Assembly: GCA_001873945.1 (NCBI GenBank)
Contig: MNYI01000191.1
Span: 1 to 13,387, forward strand
DNA from: Candidatus Desantisbacteria bacterium CG2_30_40_21
GTDB taxonomy: Bacteria > UBA9089 > CG2-30-40-21
DNA: 13,387 nucleotides
Reading direction: 5' to 3'
The position numbers and the translations under genes were made by a program. The notes beneath the pieces were generated by a model. The model ran no database searches and was not told the DNA's origin. It saw nothing but the letters and a program-made list of their open reading frames with translations. Shown one piece after another: positions 1-6,818 of the stretch. The first letter of the stretch is position 1. Each line of letters begins with the position of its first letter.

Positions 1-114
1 ATCGAAGGACAAATCTCTTATTTGAATGTGGCTGAACGCAGATTTTTGGAAATTTGAAGCATTATTCTGTGAATTTATAAAAATTTGCATTCCGTCAGTT
101 TGTTTTTTAAGTTA

Positions 115-144
115 TTCTCCGTGCCTCCGTGTCTCTGTGGTGAA
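115..144. repeat. Relic of a dispersed CCGTGCCTCCGTGTCTCTG-type repeat
   Basis: The complement of this 30-base stretch begins TTCACCACAGAGACACGG. It resembles the left arm of the insertion elements at 3921 and 13192 (CACCACAAAGGCACGAAAAC) and the TTCTCCGTGGT of their right arm. There are no intact terminal repeats around it, so it is at best a diverged fragment. Strings of this kind recur in many environmental bacterial genomes; that is general knowledge and was not checked here. Confidence 0.4.
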
Positions 145-155
145 TCTGAAAATCT

Positions 156-234
156 ATAATGAGAATTGCTGCCTGTCCTACCGATTAATCTCCATATCTC
201 CCCCTTATCCATTTTACCATAATGAGAATTGCTG
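156..234. repeat. 16-bp direct repeat pair
   Basis: ATAATGAGAATTGCTG occurs at 156-171 and again, exactly, at 219-234 (period 63), separated by 47 AT- and pyrimidine-rich bases. The GAATTGCT core also forms the right arm of a hairpin at 13037-13057 near the other end of the window. It lies just upstream of the gmhB promoter. It could be a target-site remnant or a binding site; its function is unknown. Confidence 0.6.
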
Positions 235-252
235 GGATCATCATGAAAAATC

Positions 253-281
253 TTGACAAATTAGTAATATTATCGTATAAT
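253..281 (+). promoter_or_regulatory. Perfect sigma-70-type promoter of gmhB
   Basis: A -35 box TTGACA (253-258) and a -10 box TATAAT (276-281) are separated by exactly 17 bases, the full housekeeping consensus. Transcription would begin near 288 and give a leader of about 55 nt before the gmhB ATG at 343. The -35 box overlaps TTGACAA (253-259), which is complementary to TTGTCAA at 292-298. That 7-bp inverted repeat spans the promoter and might be an operator. Confidence 0.8.
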
Positions 282-342
282 TTATAGCGTCTTGTCAACC
301 TTGCGATATTGCAAATAGTATTGTTATCCCGAAGGAGTAAAT

Positions 343-891
343 ATGCGACATGAAATAAAGACAAATACAATGGATTCATCTGCGATAATAGCTAAAGCAA
401 GACAAACTCAACCACAAAGAGTTGTATTCTTAGACAGGGATGGGGTGATTAATAAAAAATTAGAAGGGGATTATGTAAAATCCTATAACGAATTTGAATT
501 TCTTCCAGGGGTAATAGATGCCATCAGAAATATCAAGCAAAAAGGACTGATGGTTATCATTATTACCAATCAATCTGGAATTGGCAGGGGAATAATGTCA
601 GAGGATGATTTAGCCATGGTGCATGAACAAATGCTTGCTGATCTGAAAAAAGAGGGTGTCCACATAGATGCCATTTATTATTGTCCCCATTCTCCTGAAA
701 TTGGATGTGAATGCCGAAAGCCTGAGGATGGGTTGTTTAAGCAGGCATTAATGGATTTTAATATAGACCTGAAAAACTCATGGATGATTGGGGATGAATT
801 AAAGGATATAGCGGCAGGGAAAAAGGCTGGGTGTAAAACCTATCTGCTGGCTCAAGGGGAATTGCTGCTTGATGTGGTGGTGCATTGTTGA
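343..891 (+). CDS. gmhB: D-glycero-D-manno-heptose 1,7-bisphosphate 7-phosphatase (HAD family)
   Basis: Removes the 7-phosphate from heptose 1,7-bisphosphate in the cytoplasm during ADP-heptose or GDP-heptose synthesis for LPS core or surface glycans. The 182-residue protein is close to the usual family length (about 190). HAD motif I is FLDRDGVIN with catalytic Asp31 and Asp33; motif II is TNQSG (75-79); Lys126 follows in CRKP; motif IV is GDELKD with Asp151 and Asp155. The zinc loop that separates GmhB from most HADs is present: Cys114, His116, Cys122, Cys124. GGAG sits 5 nt before the ATG, and the perfect promoter at 253-281 supports this start; a later ATG at 370 has no comparable site. 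The gene converges on lptA, with 12 bp between stop codons. The main alternative is the related HisB N-terminal phosphatase, but there is no histidine gene nearby. Confidence 0.9.
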   Translation: MRHEIKTNTMDSSAIIAKARQTQPQRVVFLDRDGVINKKLEGDYVKSYNEFEFLPGVIDAIRNIKQKGLMVIIITNQSGIGRGIMSEDDLAMVHEQMLADLKKEGVHIDAIYYCPHSPEIGCECRKPEDGLFKQALMDFNIDLKNSWMIGDELKDIAAGKKAGCKTYLLAQGELLLDVVVHC

Positions 892-903
892 CATGGGTAA
901 TAT

Positions 904-1437
904 TTACCATTTCCACCATGCCCTGACCCCTTCAATAACCTCAAGCCTTTCCTCCTGAAGATGATATATTATCTTTTTACCAGAGATATTGCCATTGGGC
1001 TGGCTGATGGTTGCCGCACCTGTAAGCACAACCCTTTGTTGGCTCTGAGAATAGACAGCTGTATCTGCATCAGCTATTGTTTCTTTGCGAGTTATTTTCA
1101 CCTTCCCTGAGGCGGTTATTTGTTTTTCCCAATCAGATAATTCAATCCTATCTGCGAGCATGGTAATATCCCTTTCCAGATCACTAAAGTGAATATTCCC
1201 AGTACCCTTTAGTGCTTTTATTTTTCCCATTTGGCCAGTTATCTCTACCATATCGGCTGTAAATGATGCCTTCCCTTTGGCAACAACAACCTTTCCAGAC
1301 AAGACAGTTACCCCTTGTTTTTTATCCCAGACAGCCTTATCAGCTGTGATGGTTAATTCACTACCATCTATGGCATAACTATATTTAGTCAGCAGAAAAC
1401 AGAACAGGATAAGTCCAATCCATAATCTTTTTTTCAT
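904..1437 (-). CDS. lptA: LptA/OstA-like periplasmic LPS transport protein
   Basis: Likely the periplasmic bridge protein that passes LPS from LptC to the outer-membrane LptD. The 177-residue product has a signal peptide (basic MKKR, hydrophobic 5-18, probable cleavage after YSYA at about residue 22). A run of short beta-strand repeats typical of the OstA fold follows: LTITADKAVWDKKQGVTVLS, then later strands such as ITMLADRIEL and KIIYHLQEERLEVIEG. E. coli LptA is about 185 residues, so the length fits. The start codon overlaps the lptC stop as ATGA, indicating translational coupling. The ATPase gene lptB, which often follows lptA, is absent; the next gene is the convergent gmhB. The family call comes from fold pattern and neighbour rather than a single catalytic motif. 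Confidence 0.85.
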   Translation of the reverse strand: MKKRLWIGLILFCFLLTKYSYAIDGSELTITADKAVWDKKQGVTVLSGKVVVAKGKASFTADMVEITGQMGKIKALKGTGNIHFSDLERDITMLADRIELSDWEKQITASGKVKITRKETIADADTAVYSQSQQRVVLTGAATISQPNGNISGKKIIYHLQEERLEVIEGVRAWWKW

Positions 1438-2018
1438 CGTTGCACCTCATTGTCAAAGGAAGGATTGAACGGTTGTCCCCCAATACTTATCCTTACCCCT
1501 TTTGCCTCAATCACTTGTGTATCAGGGTCAATGGTTAAGGTATCTGCCTTAAATATGGCATTTTTCATCTGAATGGTTATTTCCTCAGGGCTATTTAATA
1601 CTGAACGCCCTGCATCCCAGATAAGCCTTGAGGAATAAAAAAGGTTCTTGCTTGAATCCTCGGCTATAACCTTGCCAATAAGCTCAATTTCACGAGTATT
1701 TGTTTCAAGCCTGCCACTATTCGATATTACCTTAAGCATGATTTCCCCTGTTTGAGAATGAAAAAAGGTACAGTTAATGTTGTGGATATTGATTATATCC
1801 TGCTTTGTCTCTGCATTTTTACCAGATAACTCCCATTGCGGTTTTCCATTTACTGTTTCCACAAGATGGAATCCCTTCAGGGTTGCTTCTGATTCATCCT
1901 TAAGTATATTCACAACAGCTTTATCCCTGGGGCTGCATCCTGTCATTAAGACACAAAGGCATAAGATAAGAATCCCAATCTTAGGGTTTGCCACCCCTTG
2001 CTTCGACAGGTTATACAC
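1434..2018 (-). CDS. lptC: LptC-like LPS export protein, probable lipoprotein
   Basis: Likely the LptC component that receives LPS from the inner-membrane LptBFG transporter and hands it to LptA. After a hydrophobic segment comes a lipobox-like end, LMTGC followed by Ser, so the protein may be lipid-anchored rather than held by a transmembrane helix as in E. coli. The body has the LptC/OstA strand pattern: ATLKGFHLVE, then WELSGKNAET, and later IEAKGVRISI. I chose the GTG at 2018, with AGG 6 nt upstream. It overlaps the pckG stop by 8 bp and gives 194 residues, close to E. coli LptC (191). In-frame ATGs at 2057 and 2087 would add 13 or 23 residues within pckG; a GTG at 1994 would give a shorter signal peptide. 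The stop overlaps the lptA start. Confidence 0.82.
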   Translation of the reverse strand: MYNLSKQGVANPKIGILILCLCVLMTGCSPRDKAVVNILKDESEATLKGFHLVETVNGKPQWELSGKNAETKQDIINIHNINCTFFHSQTGEIMLKVISNSGRLETNTREIELIGKVIAEDSSKNLFYSSRLIWDAGRSVLNSPEEITIQMKNAIFKADTLTIDPDTQVIEAKGVRISIGGQPFNPSFDNEVQR

Positions 2019-3795
2019 CTGTAGCCTGAAGCCGCCCTTCAAGTGCTGTATATTCATCCCATATCTCCTCAGGTAATCTATCCCCAAATTGACAAAAGAA
2101 TTCTGATATGCCCTTTAATTCATCCAACCAATCATTGGGATTAACATCCAATAACTGCTTCATAGCCTTTGCATCAATATTAAGCCCGGTCATATCAATA
2201 CTTTCTGTTGCAGGAACAAATCCTATGGGTGTTTTAACAGCCTCAGCCTTATCATAACAACGGTCAATAATCCACTCCAGAACCCGAAGATTTTCCCTGA
2301 AACCTGGCCAGAGAAAGCTATTATTCTCATCTGTTCTAAACCAATTTACATTAAATATCAATGGTGGTTTTGTCATCGCCTTGCCCATTTTAAGCCAGTG
2401 ACCAAAATAATCAGCCATATTATATCCACAAAAGGGCAGCATAGCCATTGGGTCGCGTCTTACCTTACCCATTGTTCCCTGCTGAGCAGCGGTCATTTCA
2501 GAGGACATGATTGCCCCTACAAAAACCCCGTGTTGCCAATTAAAGGATTCATACACAAGCGGAGCAAGATGTGCTCGCCGTCCACCAAAGATAATTGCTG
2601 AAATAGGCACTCCATGATGTTGCTCTATACGGTGAGAGATGGATGGGCAATTTATAACTGGAGCTGTAAAGCGGCTATTAGGGTGAGCACCATTGATATA
2701 ATTTCCATCGGTATCAAGCATACCCGGTTTCCATTGTTTTCCCTGCCAATCAATACCCTTGTTTGGAATAGGTCCGTCCCCTCCTTCCCACCAGACGGTT
2801 TTATTTGGTTTAAGAACAACATTGGTATAGATAGTACCCCTTTTAACTGTGGCAACTGCATTGGGATTTGTCTTGGAATTGATTCCAGGTGCCACACCAA
2901 AGTATCCGTTCTCAGGGTTAACTGCCCACAATGTCCCATCGCTATCAACACGCATCCAAGCAATATCATCCCCTATTGTCCAGATACGATACCCCTTGTG
3001 TCTTAATCCATTAGGTGGGATAAGCATGGCCATATTAGTCTTGCCGCAGGCACTGGGAAATGCAGCAGCAATATAATCTACAAACCCATTAGGTCGCTCT
3101 ACCCCCATGATAAGCATATGCTCTGCCATCCATCCCTCGTTTTTGGCAAGGTAACTGGCAAGCCGGAGAGATAAACACTTTTTACCCAACAGGGCATTGC
3201 CGCCATACCCTGAACCAACACTCCAGATGGTATTATCCTGCGGAAAATGAAGGATAAGCCGACGGTCAGCATTCAAATCAGCTATAGAATGAAGACATCT
3301 GGTAAAATCTGTCCCTTTATCCAATTCAGCAGTAACTGTTTTGCCCATGCGGGTCATAATGCGCATGCTCAAAACAACATACCGGCTATCTGTCAATTGC
3401 ACCCCAATCTTACTGAATGGAGAGCCAACAGGCCCCATGGAAAACGGGAGAGCATACATGGTTCTGCCCTTCATTGAGCCGCTGAATATCTCTCCGGCTT
3501 TCTTATAGCCATCCTCAGGAGACATCCAGTTATTATTTGGTCCTGCATCATCTTTATTAGTTGTACAGATAAAGGTCAGATGCTCGGTTCGAGCCACATC
3601 ATTAATTGCTGTCCGATGATAGAAACAACCCGGCAATTTTTCCTGATTTAATTCCACCAATTCACCCTTGCTGATTGCCTCTTGCTCAAGTCGTCCCTTT
3701 TCCTCTATAGAGCCATCACACCAGTGAATACTATCTGGCTTACACAATCCTTTCATTTCCTCAATCCATTCTAACACTTGCTTATTGGTTGTCAT
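2011..3795 (-). CDS. pckG: Phosphoenolpyruvate carboxykinase (GTP)
   Basis: Catalyses oxaloacetate + GTP = phosphoenolpyruvate + GDP + CO2, the entry step of gluconeogenesis, in the cytoplasm. At 594 residues it is near the usual length of the GTP-dependent family (about 600-620) and longer than the ATP-dependent one. Visible motifs: NNNWMSP (87-93), the metal-binding GKK (204-206) with His226, the PEPCK-type P-loop FPSACGKTN (246-254), the metal/nucleotide motif GDDIAW (275-280), and NPENGYFGVAPG (293-304). AGGAG lies 8 nt upstream of the ATG, and a perfect consensus promoter lies at 3830-3858. It is the first gene of a run with lptC and lptA, and the lptC start lies inside its end. That arrangement links a central-carbon gene to LPS transport on one transcript. 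Confidence 0.96.
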   Translation of the reverse strand: MTTNKQVLEWIEEMKGLCKPDSIHWCDGSIEEKGRLEQEAISKGELVELNQEKLPGCFYHRTAINDVARTEHLTFICTTNKDDAGPNNNWMSPEDGYKKAGEIFSGSMKGRTMYALPFSMGPVGSPFSKIGVQLTDSRYVVLSMRIMTRMGKTVTAELDKGTDFTRCLHSIADLNADRRLILHFPQDNTIWSVGSGYGGNALLGKKCLSLRLASYLAKNEGWMAEHMLIMGVERPNGFVDYIAAAFPSACGKTNMAMLIPPNGLRHKGYRIWTIGDDIAWMRVDSDGTLWAVNPENGYFGVAPGINSKTNPNAVATVKRGTIYTNVVLKPNKTVWWEGGDGPIPNKGIDWQGKQWKPGMLDTDGNYINGAHPNSRFTAPVINCPSISHRIEQHHGVPISAIIFGGRRAHLAPLVYESFNWQHGVFVGAIMSSEMTAAQQGTMGKVRRDPMAMLPFCGYNMADYFGHWLKMGKAMTKPPLIFNVNWFRTDENNSFLWPGFRENLRVLEWIIDRCYDKAEAVKTPIGFVPATESIDMTGLNIDAKAMKQLLDVNPNDWLDELKGISEFFCQFGDRLPEEIWDEYTALEGRLQATGV

Positions 3796-3829
3796 ATTTT
3801 TCTCCTTTTCATATGTGAAATTTTTTAAT

Positions 3830-3858
3830 ATTATAATGGATTTTTATATATTTGTCAA
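3830..3858 (-). promoter_or_regulatory. Perfect sigma-70-type promoter of pckG-lptC-lptA
   Basis: Read on the minus strand, TTGACA (3858-3853) and TATAAT (3835-3830) are 17 bases apart, the exact consensus. Transcription would start near 3823, about 28 nt before the pckG ATG. It is divergent from the rseP promoter candidate at 3888-3916, with 29 bp between the two. Confidence 0.78.
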
Positions 3859-3887
3859 TTAAAATTTTGGCATTGATAAAATTTATG

Positions 3888-3916
3888 TTGCAACAAGAGA
3901 AATTATATGGTAGAAT
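3888..3916 (+). promoter_or_regulatory. Probable promoter of rseP-rimO
   Basis: TTGCAA (3888-3893), a 17-base spacer, then TAGAAT (3911-3916) preceded by TGG, an extended -10 feature. The -10 overlaps the left target duplication (GAATATTA, 3913-3920) of the insertion element at 3921-4104. Transcripts from here would carry the whole element in a leader of roughly 240 nt before rseP. No equally good promoter is visible in the 58 bases between the element and rseP. Confidence 0.55.
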
Positions 3917-4112
3917 ATTAGTAACTACTCACCACAAAGGCACGAAAACACAAAAAGTTGATAAGTTGAATAGTCGATGGGTTGATAAGTGGATGAATTG
4001 ATAGGAAATGTTTATGAATTATGAATCTGTGTTCCTACTCATCAACCTATCAACCTATCAACTTATGTGTTCTCCGTGGTAAATTCCTTTACCTGAGTAG
4101 TTACGAATATTA
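3913..4112. mobile_element. 184-bp MITE-like element (3921-4104) with 8-bp target duplication
   Basis: Perfect 11-bp terminal inverted repeats, GTAACTACTCA (3921-3931) and TGAGTAGTTAC (4094-4104), are flanked by a perfect direct repeat GAATATTA at 3913-3920 and 4105-4112. A second copy at 13192-13386 differs by one substitution (C3975 versus T13246) and an 11-bp indel. Inside, ACCAC/GTGGT pairs within the ends, and the arms carry TTGATARG-like units (3957-4005) facing their complement (4037-4066), so a single strand could fold into a long imperfect hairpin. There is no coding capacity. Ends beginning GTAA plus an 8-bp duplication match what is described for the IS66 family, so an IS66-type transposase in trans is the likely mover; that part is inference. 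Confidence 0.85.
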
Positions 4113-4162
4113 TTAGTTCTCTTGAGTATAGATATGAAATTCAAAAAAAGGATGTGACTGTT

Positions 4163-5509
4163 ATGGATATGAGTACTGTTCTTCTGTATGTGATTGCACC
4201 ATTAATTGCCTTTAGCATGGTTATCTTTATACATGAGTTGGGGCATTTTCTGGCTGCTAAAAAGGTAGGTGTTCGGGTAGAAAAATTTTCTATGGGCTTT
4301 GGACCAGAATTGATTGGGTTTACTAAGGGTGAAACAAGGTATTGTATCTCTGCCCTGCCTATATTGGGGGGGTATGTTCAAATGGCTGGTGATACCCCTG
4401 ATAAGATAATAGGTGAGCCATGGGAATTTTACTCAGCCTCTAAAAAGAGCAGGGCATTTATCATTATTGCCGGCCCGTTTGCCAATTTTATCTCAGCTAT
4501 CTTTATCTATGCTGTGGGATTGATGATCGGCATTGGTGTTCCTGAATTACCCACAGAGATTGGAAAAATATCGCATGAAAGCATTGCGTATAAGGCTGGT
4601 ATAGAATTTAAGGATAAAATTATTCAGGTTGATTCCAAATCTGTAAAATCGTGGGAAGATATTTCATCAGCCATCTTCAAGAAAAAACCAGAAGAGATGA
4701 TACAGTTGACTGTTTTGCGGGACGGAAAAGAGAAGGAATGCAAGTTACAACTTCCCTCAACACAACCTGTTGATTTTTCCATGCTTGGGATTAAGCCATA
4801 TCTTAGCCCTGAAATTGCTGATATGGTCAAGGGCTTTCCTGCTGAAAAGGCAGGATTAAAGGCAGGGGATATTATTACCTCGATAAATGGTAAACAAATT
4901 GATGAATGGGGTGAGATAACAGAGGTTGTATATAAAAGTATCGACAAGCCGTTGACATTTTCTATCCTTCGCCAGAATAAACAGATACAGGTTAAAATAA
5001 CCCCTGTGGAAGGAAAAATGGCAGAAGGCAAAAGGATTATTAAGGTAGGACAGATTGGGATAAAACCAATTGTTGGCAAGATACAGATGCATAGGCTGGG
5101 TCCAATAGAGGCATTAACCGAAGGATTTTTAAGGACAGTGATCGGTACACCTCAATACATTATGTTGGTTATCCGCGGCTTTGCTGAAAAATGTATCTCT
5201 GTTAATGATCTTTCTGGTCCTGTGGGTATATTCAGTATGGCTGGGGAACAAAGCAAGTCAGGGCTTGGCAACCTGTTGCTTTTCATTGGCTTTTTGAGTG
5301 TCAATCTGTGGTTTTTTAATCTACTTCCACTTCCGGTGCTTGATGGCGGACACTTAGTTATTCTTCTTCTTGAAAAATGTACCAATCCAAGGATTGCACG
5401 AAAGGTTCAGGAGGCAGCAAATGTTGTGGGAATTGTTCTTCTTGTATCGCTGCTGTTACTAGTAACTTATCATGATATTTTGAGATGTTTTGGATTATCG
5501 TTGGGGTAG
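4163..5509 (+). CDS. rseP: RseP-family site-2 intramembrane zinc protease
   Basis: Inner-membrane metalloprotease that cuts transmembrane substrates, classically the anti-sigma factor RseA in the envelope-stress cascade, and remnant signal peptides. With the ATG at 4163 it has 448 residues (E. coli 450). The zinc motif HELGH (24-28) lies in the first membrane helix. Two PDZ domains follow (about 128-200 and 208-282, with GDIITSINGK in the second), then the third zinc ligand motif NLLPLPVLDGGH (Asp394) and a last hydrophobic helix near the C-terminus. AGGA ends 10 nt before ATG 4163; an in-frame GTG at 4154 is too close to that site. rimO follows after 9 bp, and its ribosome site overlaps this stop codon. 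The usual neighbours (dxr, cdsA, bamA) are absent, and no anti-sigma substrate is encoded here. Confidence 0.93.
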   Translation: MDMSTVLLYVIAPLIAFSMVIFIHELGHFLAAKKVGVRVEKFSMGFGPELIGFTKGETRYCISALPILGGYVQMAGDTPDKIIGEPWEFYSASKKSRAFIIIAGPFANFISAIFIYAVGLMIGIGVPELPTEIGKISHESIAYKAGIEFKDKIIQVDSKSVKSWEDISSAIFKKKPEEMIQLTVLRDGKEKECKLQLPSTQPVDFSMLGIKPYLSPEIADMVKGFPAEKAGLKAGDIITSINGKQIDEWGEITEVVYKSIDKPLTFSILRQNKQIQVKITPVEGKMAEGKRIIKVGQIGIKPIVGKIQMHRLGPIEALTEGFLRTVIGTPQYIMLVIRGFAEKCISVNDLSGPVGIFSMAGEQSKSGLGNLLLFIGFLSVNLWFFNLLPLPVLDGGHLVILLLEKCTNPRIARKVQEAANVVGIVLLVSLLLLVTYHDILRCFGLSLG

Positions 5510-5518
5510 GAGGTCTAA

Positions 5519-6811
5519 ATGTCTAAGGTATCAGCTATTAGCCTTGGGTGTCCAAAAAATCTGGTGGATACAGAGATTATGCTTGGAACACTCAGGGACA
5601 AGGGGTATGAATTTACATTTAATCCAGATGAGGCAGCCGTACTTATCATCAACACCTGTGCCTTTCTGGAAAAAGCAAGAGAAGAGTCTATATCCATAAT
5701 TGCAGAGAATATAGGAAAATATGAAAAGCTGATTGTTGCCGGGTGTTTGGTACAATTGCATGGGGAAAAATTGTTGGATGAGTTTCCGGAAATAGACCAT
5801 TTGATTGGTGTGGGAAAAATAGAAGAGATTTATCAGGCAATAGTTGATGAAAAACAAGTATGTCTGGGTGAAAGGCTGCATCAACGAGCCTACAGCCGAA
5901 TTATTTCTACCCTTCCTCATACAGCCTATGTCAAGATAGCTGATGGGTGCAATAATTGCTGCTCTTATTGCCTTATCCCTACCTTACGCGGCAAATATCA
6001 AAGCAGGGATATGGAGGGTATTATAGAAGAAGTTGATGAGCTTGTTAATGCAGTAGGTAGCCGTGAAATAAACCTGATAGCTCAGGATATAACCCTTTAT
6101 GGCATGGATACTCATGGCAGGCTCTCGTTGCCCGAGCTATTGAAACGATTAACAACTATCTCTAATAATCTCTGGATTCGCCTGATGTATACGCATCCAG
6201 CACATGTTACTGATGAGCTTATAGAAATAATGGCCAAATCTCCCAATATATGCCATTATCTTGACCTGCCTGTTCAACATATAAGCGATCCAATCCTGCA
6301 GGCTATGAACAGAAAGTGTTCATCCGGGCAGATAAAGGGATTAATCAGCAGGCTAAGGCAGGCTATGCCGGATATTGCCTTGCGAACATCCCTTATTGTT
6401 GGTTTTCCTGGAGAGGGAGAGGATGAATTCGAGGCACTTCTTGATTTTGTAAGAGAAACAAGGTTTGAACATCTTGGTGTTTTCCCTTATTCTAAGGAAT
6501 CTGGCACACCTGCCTTTAATTTTTCAAACCATGTGGACGAGAAGGTGAAGGAAGAAAGGCATCACAGAATAATGGAATTACAAAAAAAGGTGTCTTTTAA
6601 GAAAAAAAAGGAAAAGATTGGAAAGATATTGGATGTAATTATTGAGGGATACCTTGAACAAGGGATGATTGGCAGGAGTCAATATGAGGCTCCAGAAATA
6701 GACGGGGTAATATATCTTGAGGGTAATGGTATCAAGATAGGAGAGATTGTGCCAGTAGAGATAATAGCTGCGACAGAGTATGACCTTGTTGGACGGGTTC
6801 ATTGTTCGTAA
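5519..6811 (+). CDS. rimO: Ribosomal protein S12 methylthiotransferase RimO
   Basis: Radical-SAM enzyme that methylthiolates an aspartate of ribosomal protein S12. The 430-residue protein opens with VSAISLGCPKNLVDTE, the RimO rather than MiaB signature. The N-terminal UPF0004 domain supplies cluster ligands Cys11, Cys47 and Cys76. The radical-SAM CxxxCxxC is Cys144, Cys148, Cys151 in CNNCCSYCLIPTLRG, with an extra Cys147 between the ligands. A TRAM RNA-binding domain occupies about 365-430. AGGAGG (5508-5513) precedes the ATG by 5 nt and overlaps the rseP stop, so the two genes are almost surely co-transcribed. The stop lies 7 bp from the convergent lpxI stop, with no terminator visible between them. 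Confidence 0.95.
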   Translation: MSKVSAISLGCPKNLVDTEIMLGTLRDKGYEFTFNPDEAAVLIINTCAFLEKAREESISIIAENIGKYEKLIVAGCLVQLHGEKLLDEFPEIDHLIGVGKIEEIYQAIVDEKQVCLGERLHQRAYSRIISTLPHTAYVKIADGCNNCCSYCLIPTLRGKYQSRDMEGIIEEVDELVNAVGSREINLIAQDITLYGMDTHGRLSLPELLKRLTTISNNLWIRLMYTHPAHVTDELIEIMAKSPNICHYLDLPVQHISDPILQAMNRKCSSGQIKGLISRLRQAMPDIALRTSLIVGFPGEGEDEFEALLDFVRETRFEHLGVFPYSKESGTPAFNFSNHVDEKVKEERHHRIMELQKKVSFKKKKEKIGKILDVIIEGYLEQGMIGRSQYEAPEIDGVIYLEGNGIKIGEIVPVEIIAATEYDLVGRVHCS

Positions 6812-6818
6812 TGTCTTG

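Noticed and set aside
26..256. Open frame of 76 codons at the left end
   Set aside because: Low-complexity translation with no family pattern, no ribosome site, and it runs through the direct repeats and into the gmhB promoter.
892..909. Possible terminator between gmhB and lptA (GGTAATATTTACC)
   Set aside because: Five-bp AT-containing stem with no T-run on either strand.
2614..3006. 130-codon frame antisense to pckG
   Set aside because: Opposes conserved PEPCK motifs; no independent evidence of coding.
3957..4066. Possible CRISPR or tandem-repeat array
   Set aside because: Units are about 8 bp, degenerate and without spacers; they are arms of the inserted element.
4624..5079. 151-codon frame antisense to rseP
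   Set aside because: Lies wholly opposite the PDZ-coding part of rseP; composition is a mirror of that gene, with no start signal or family resemblance.
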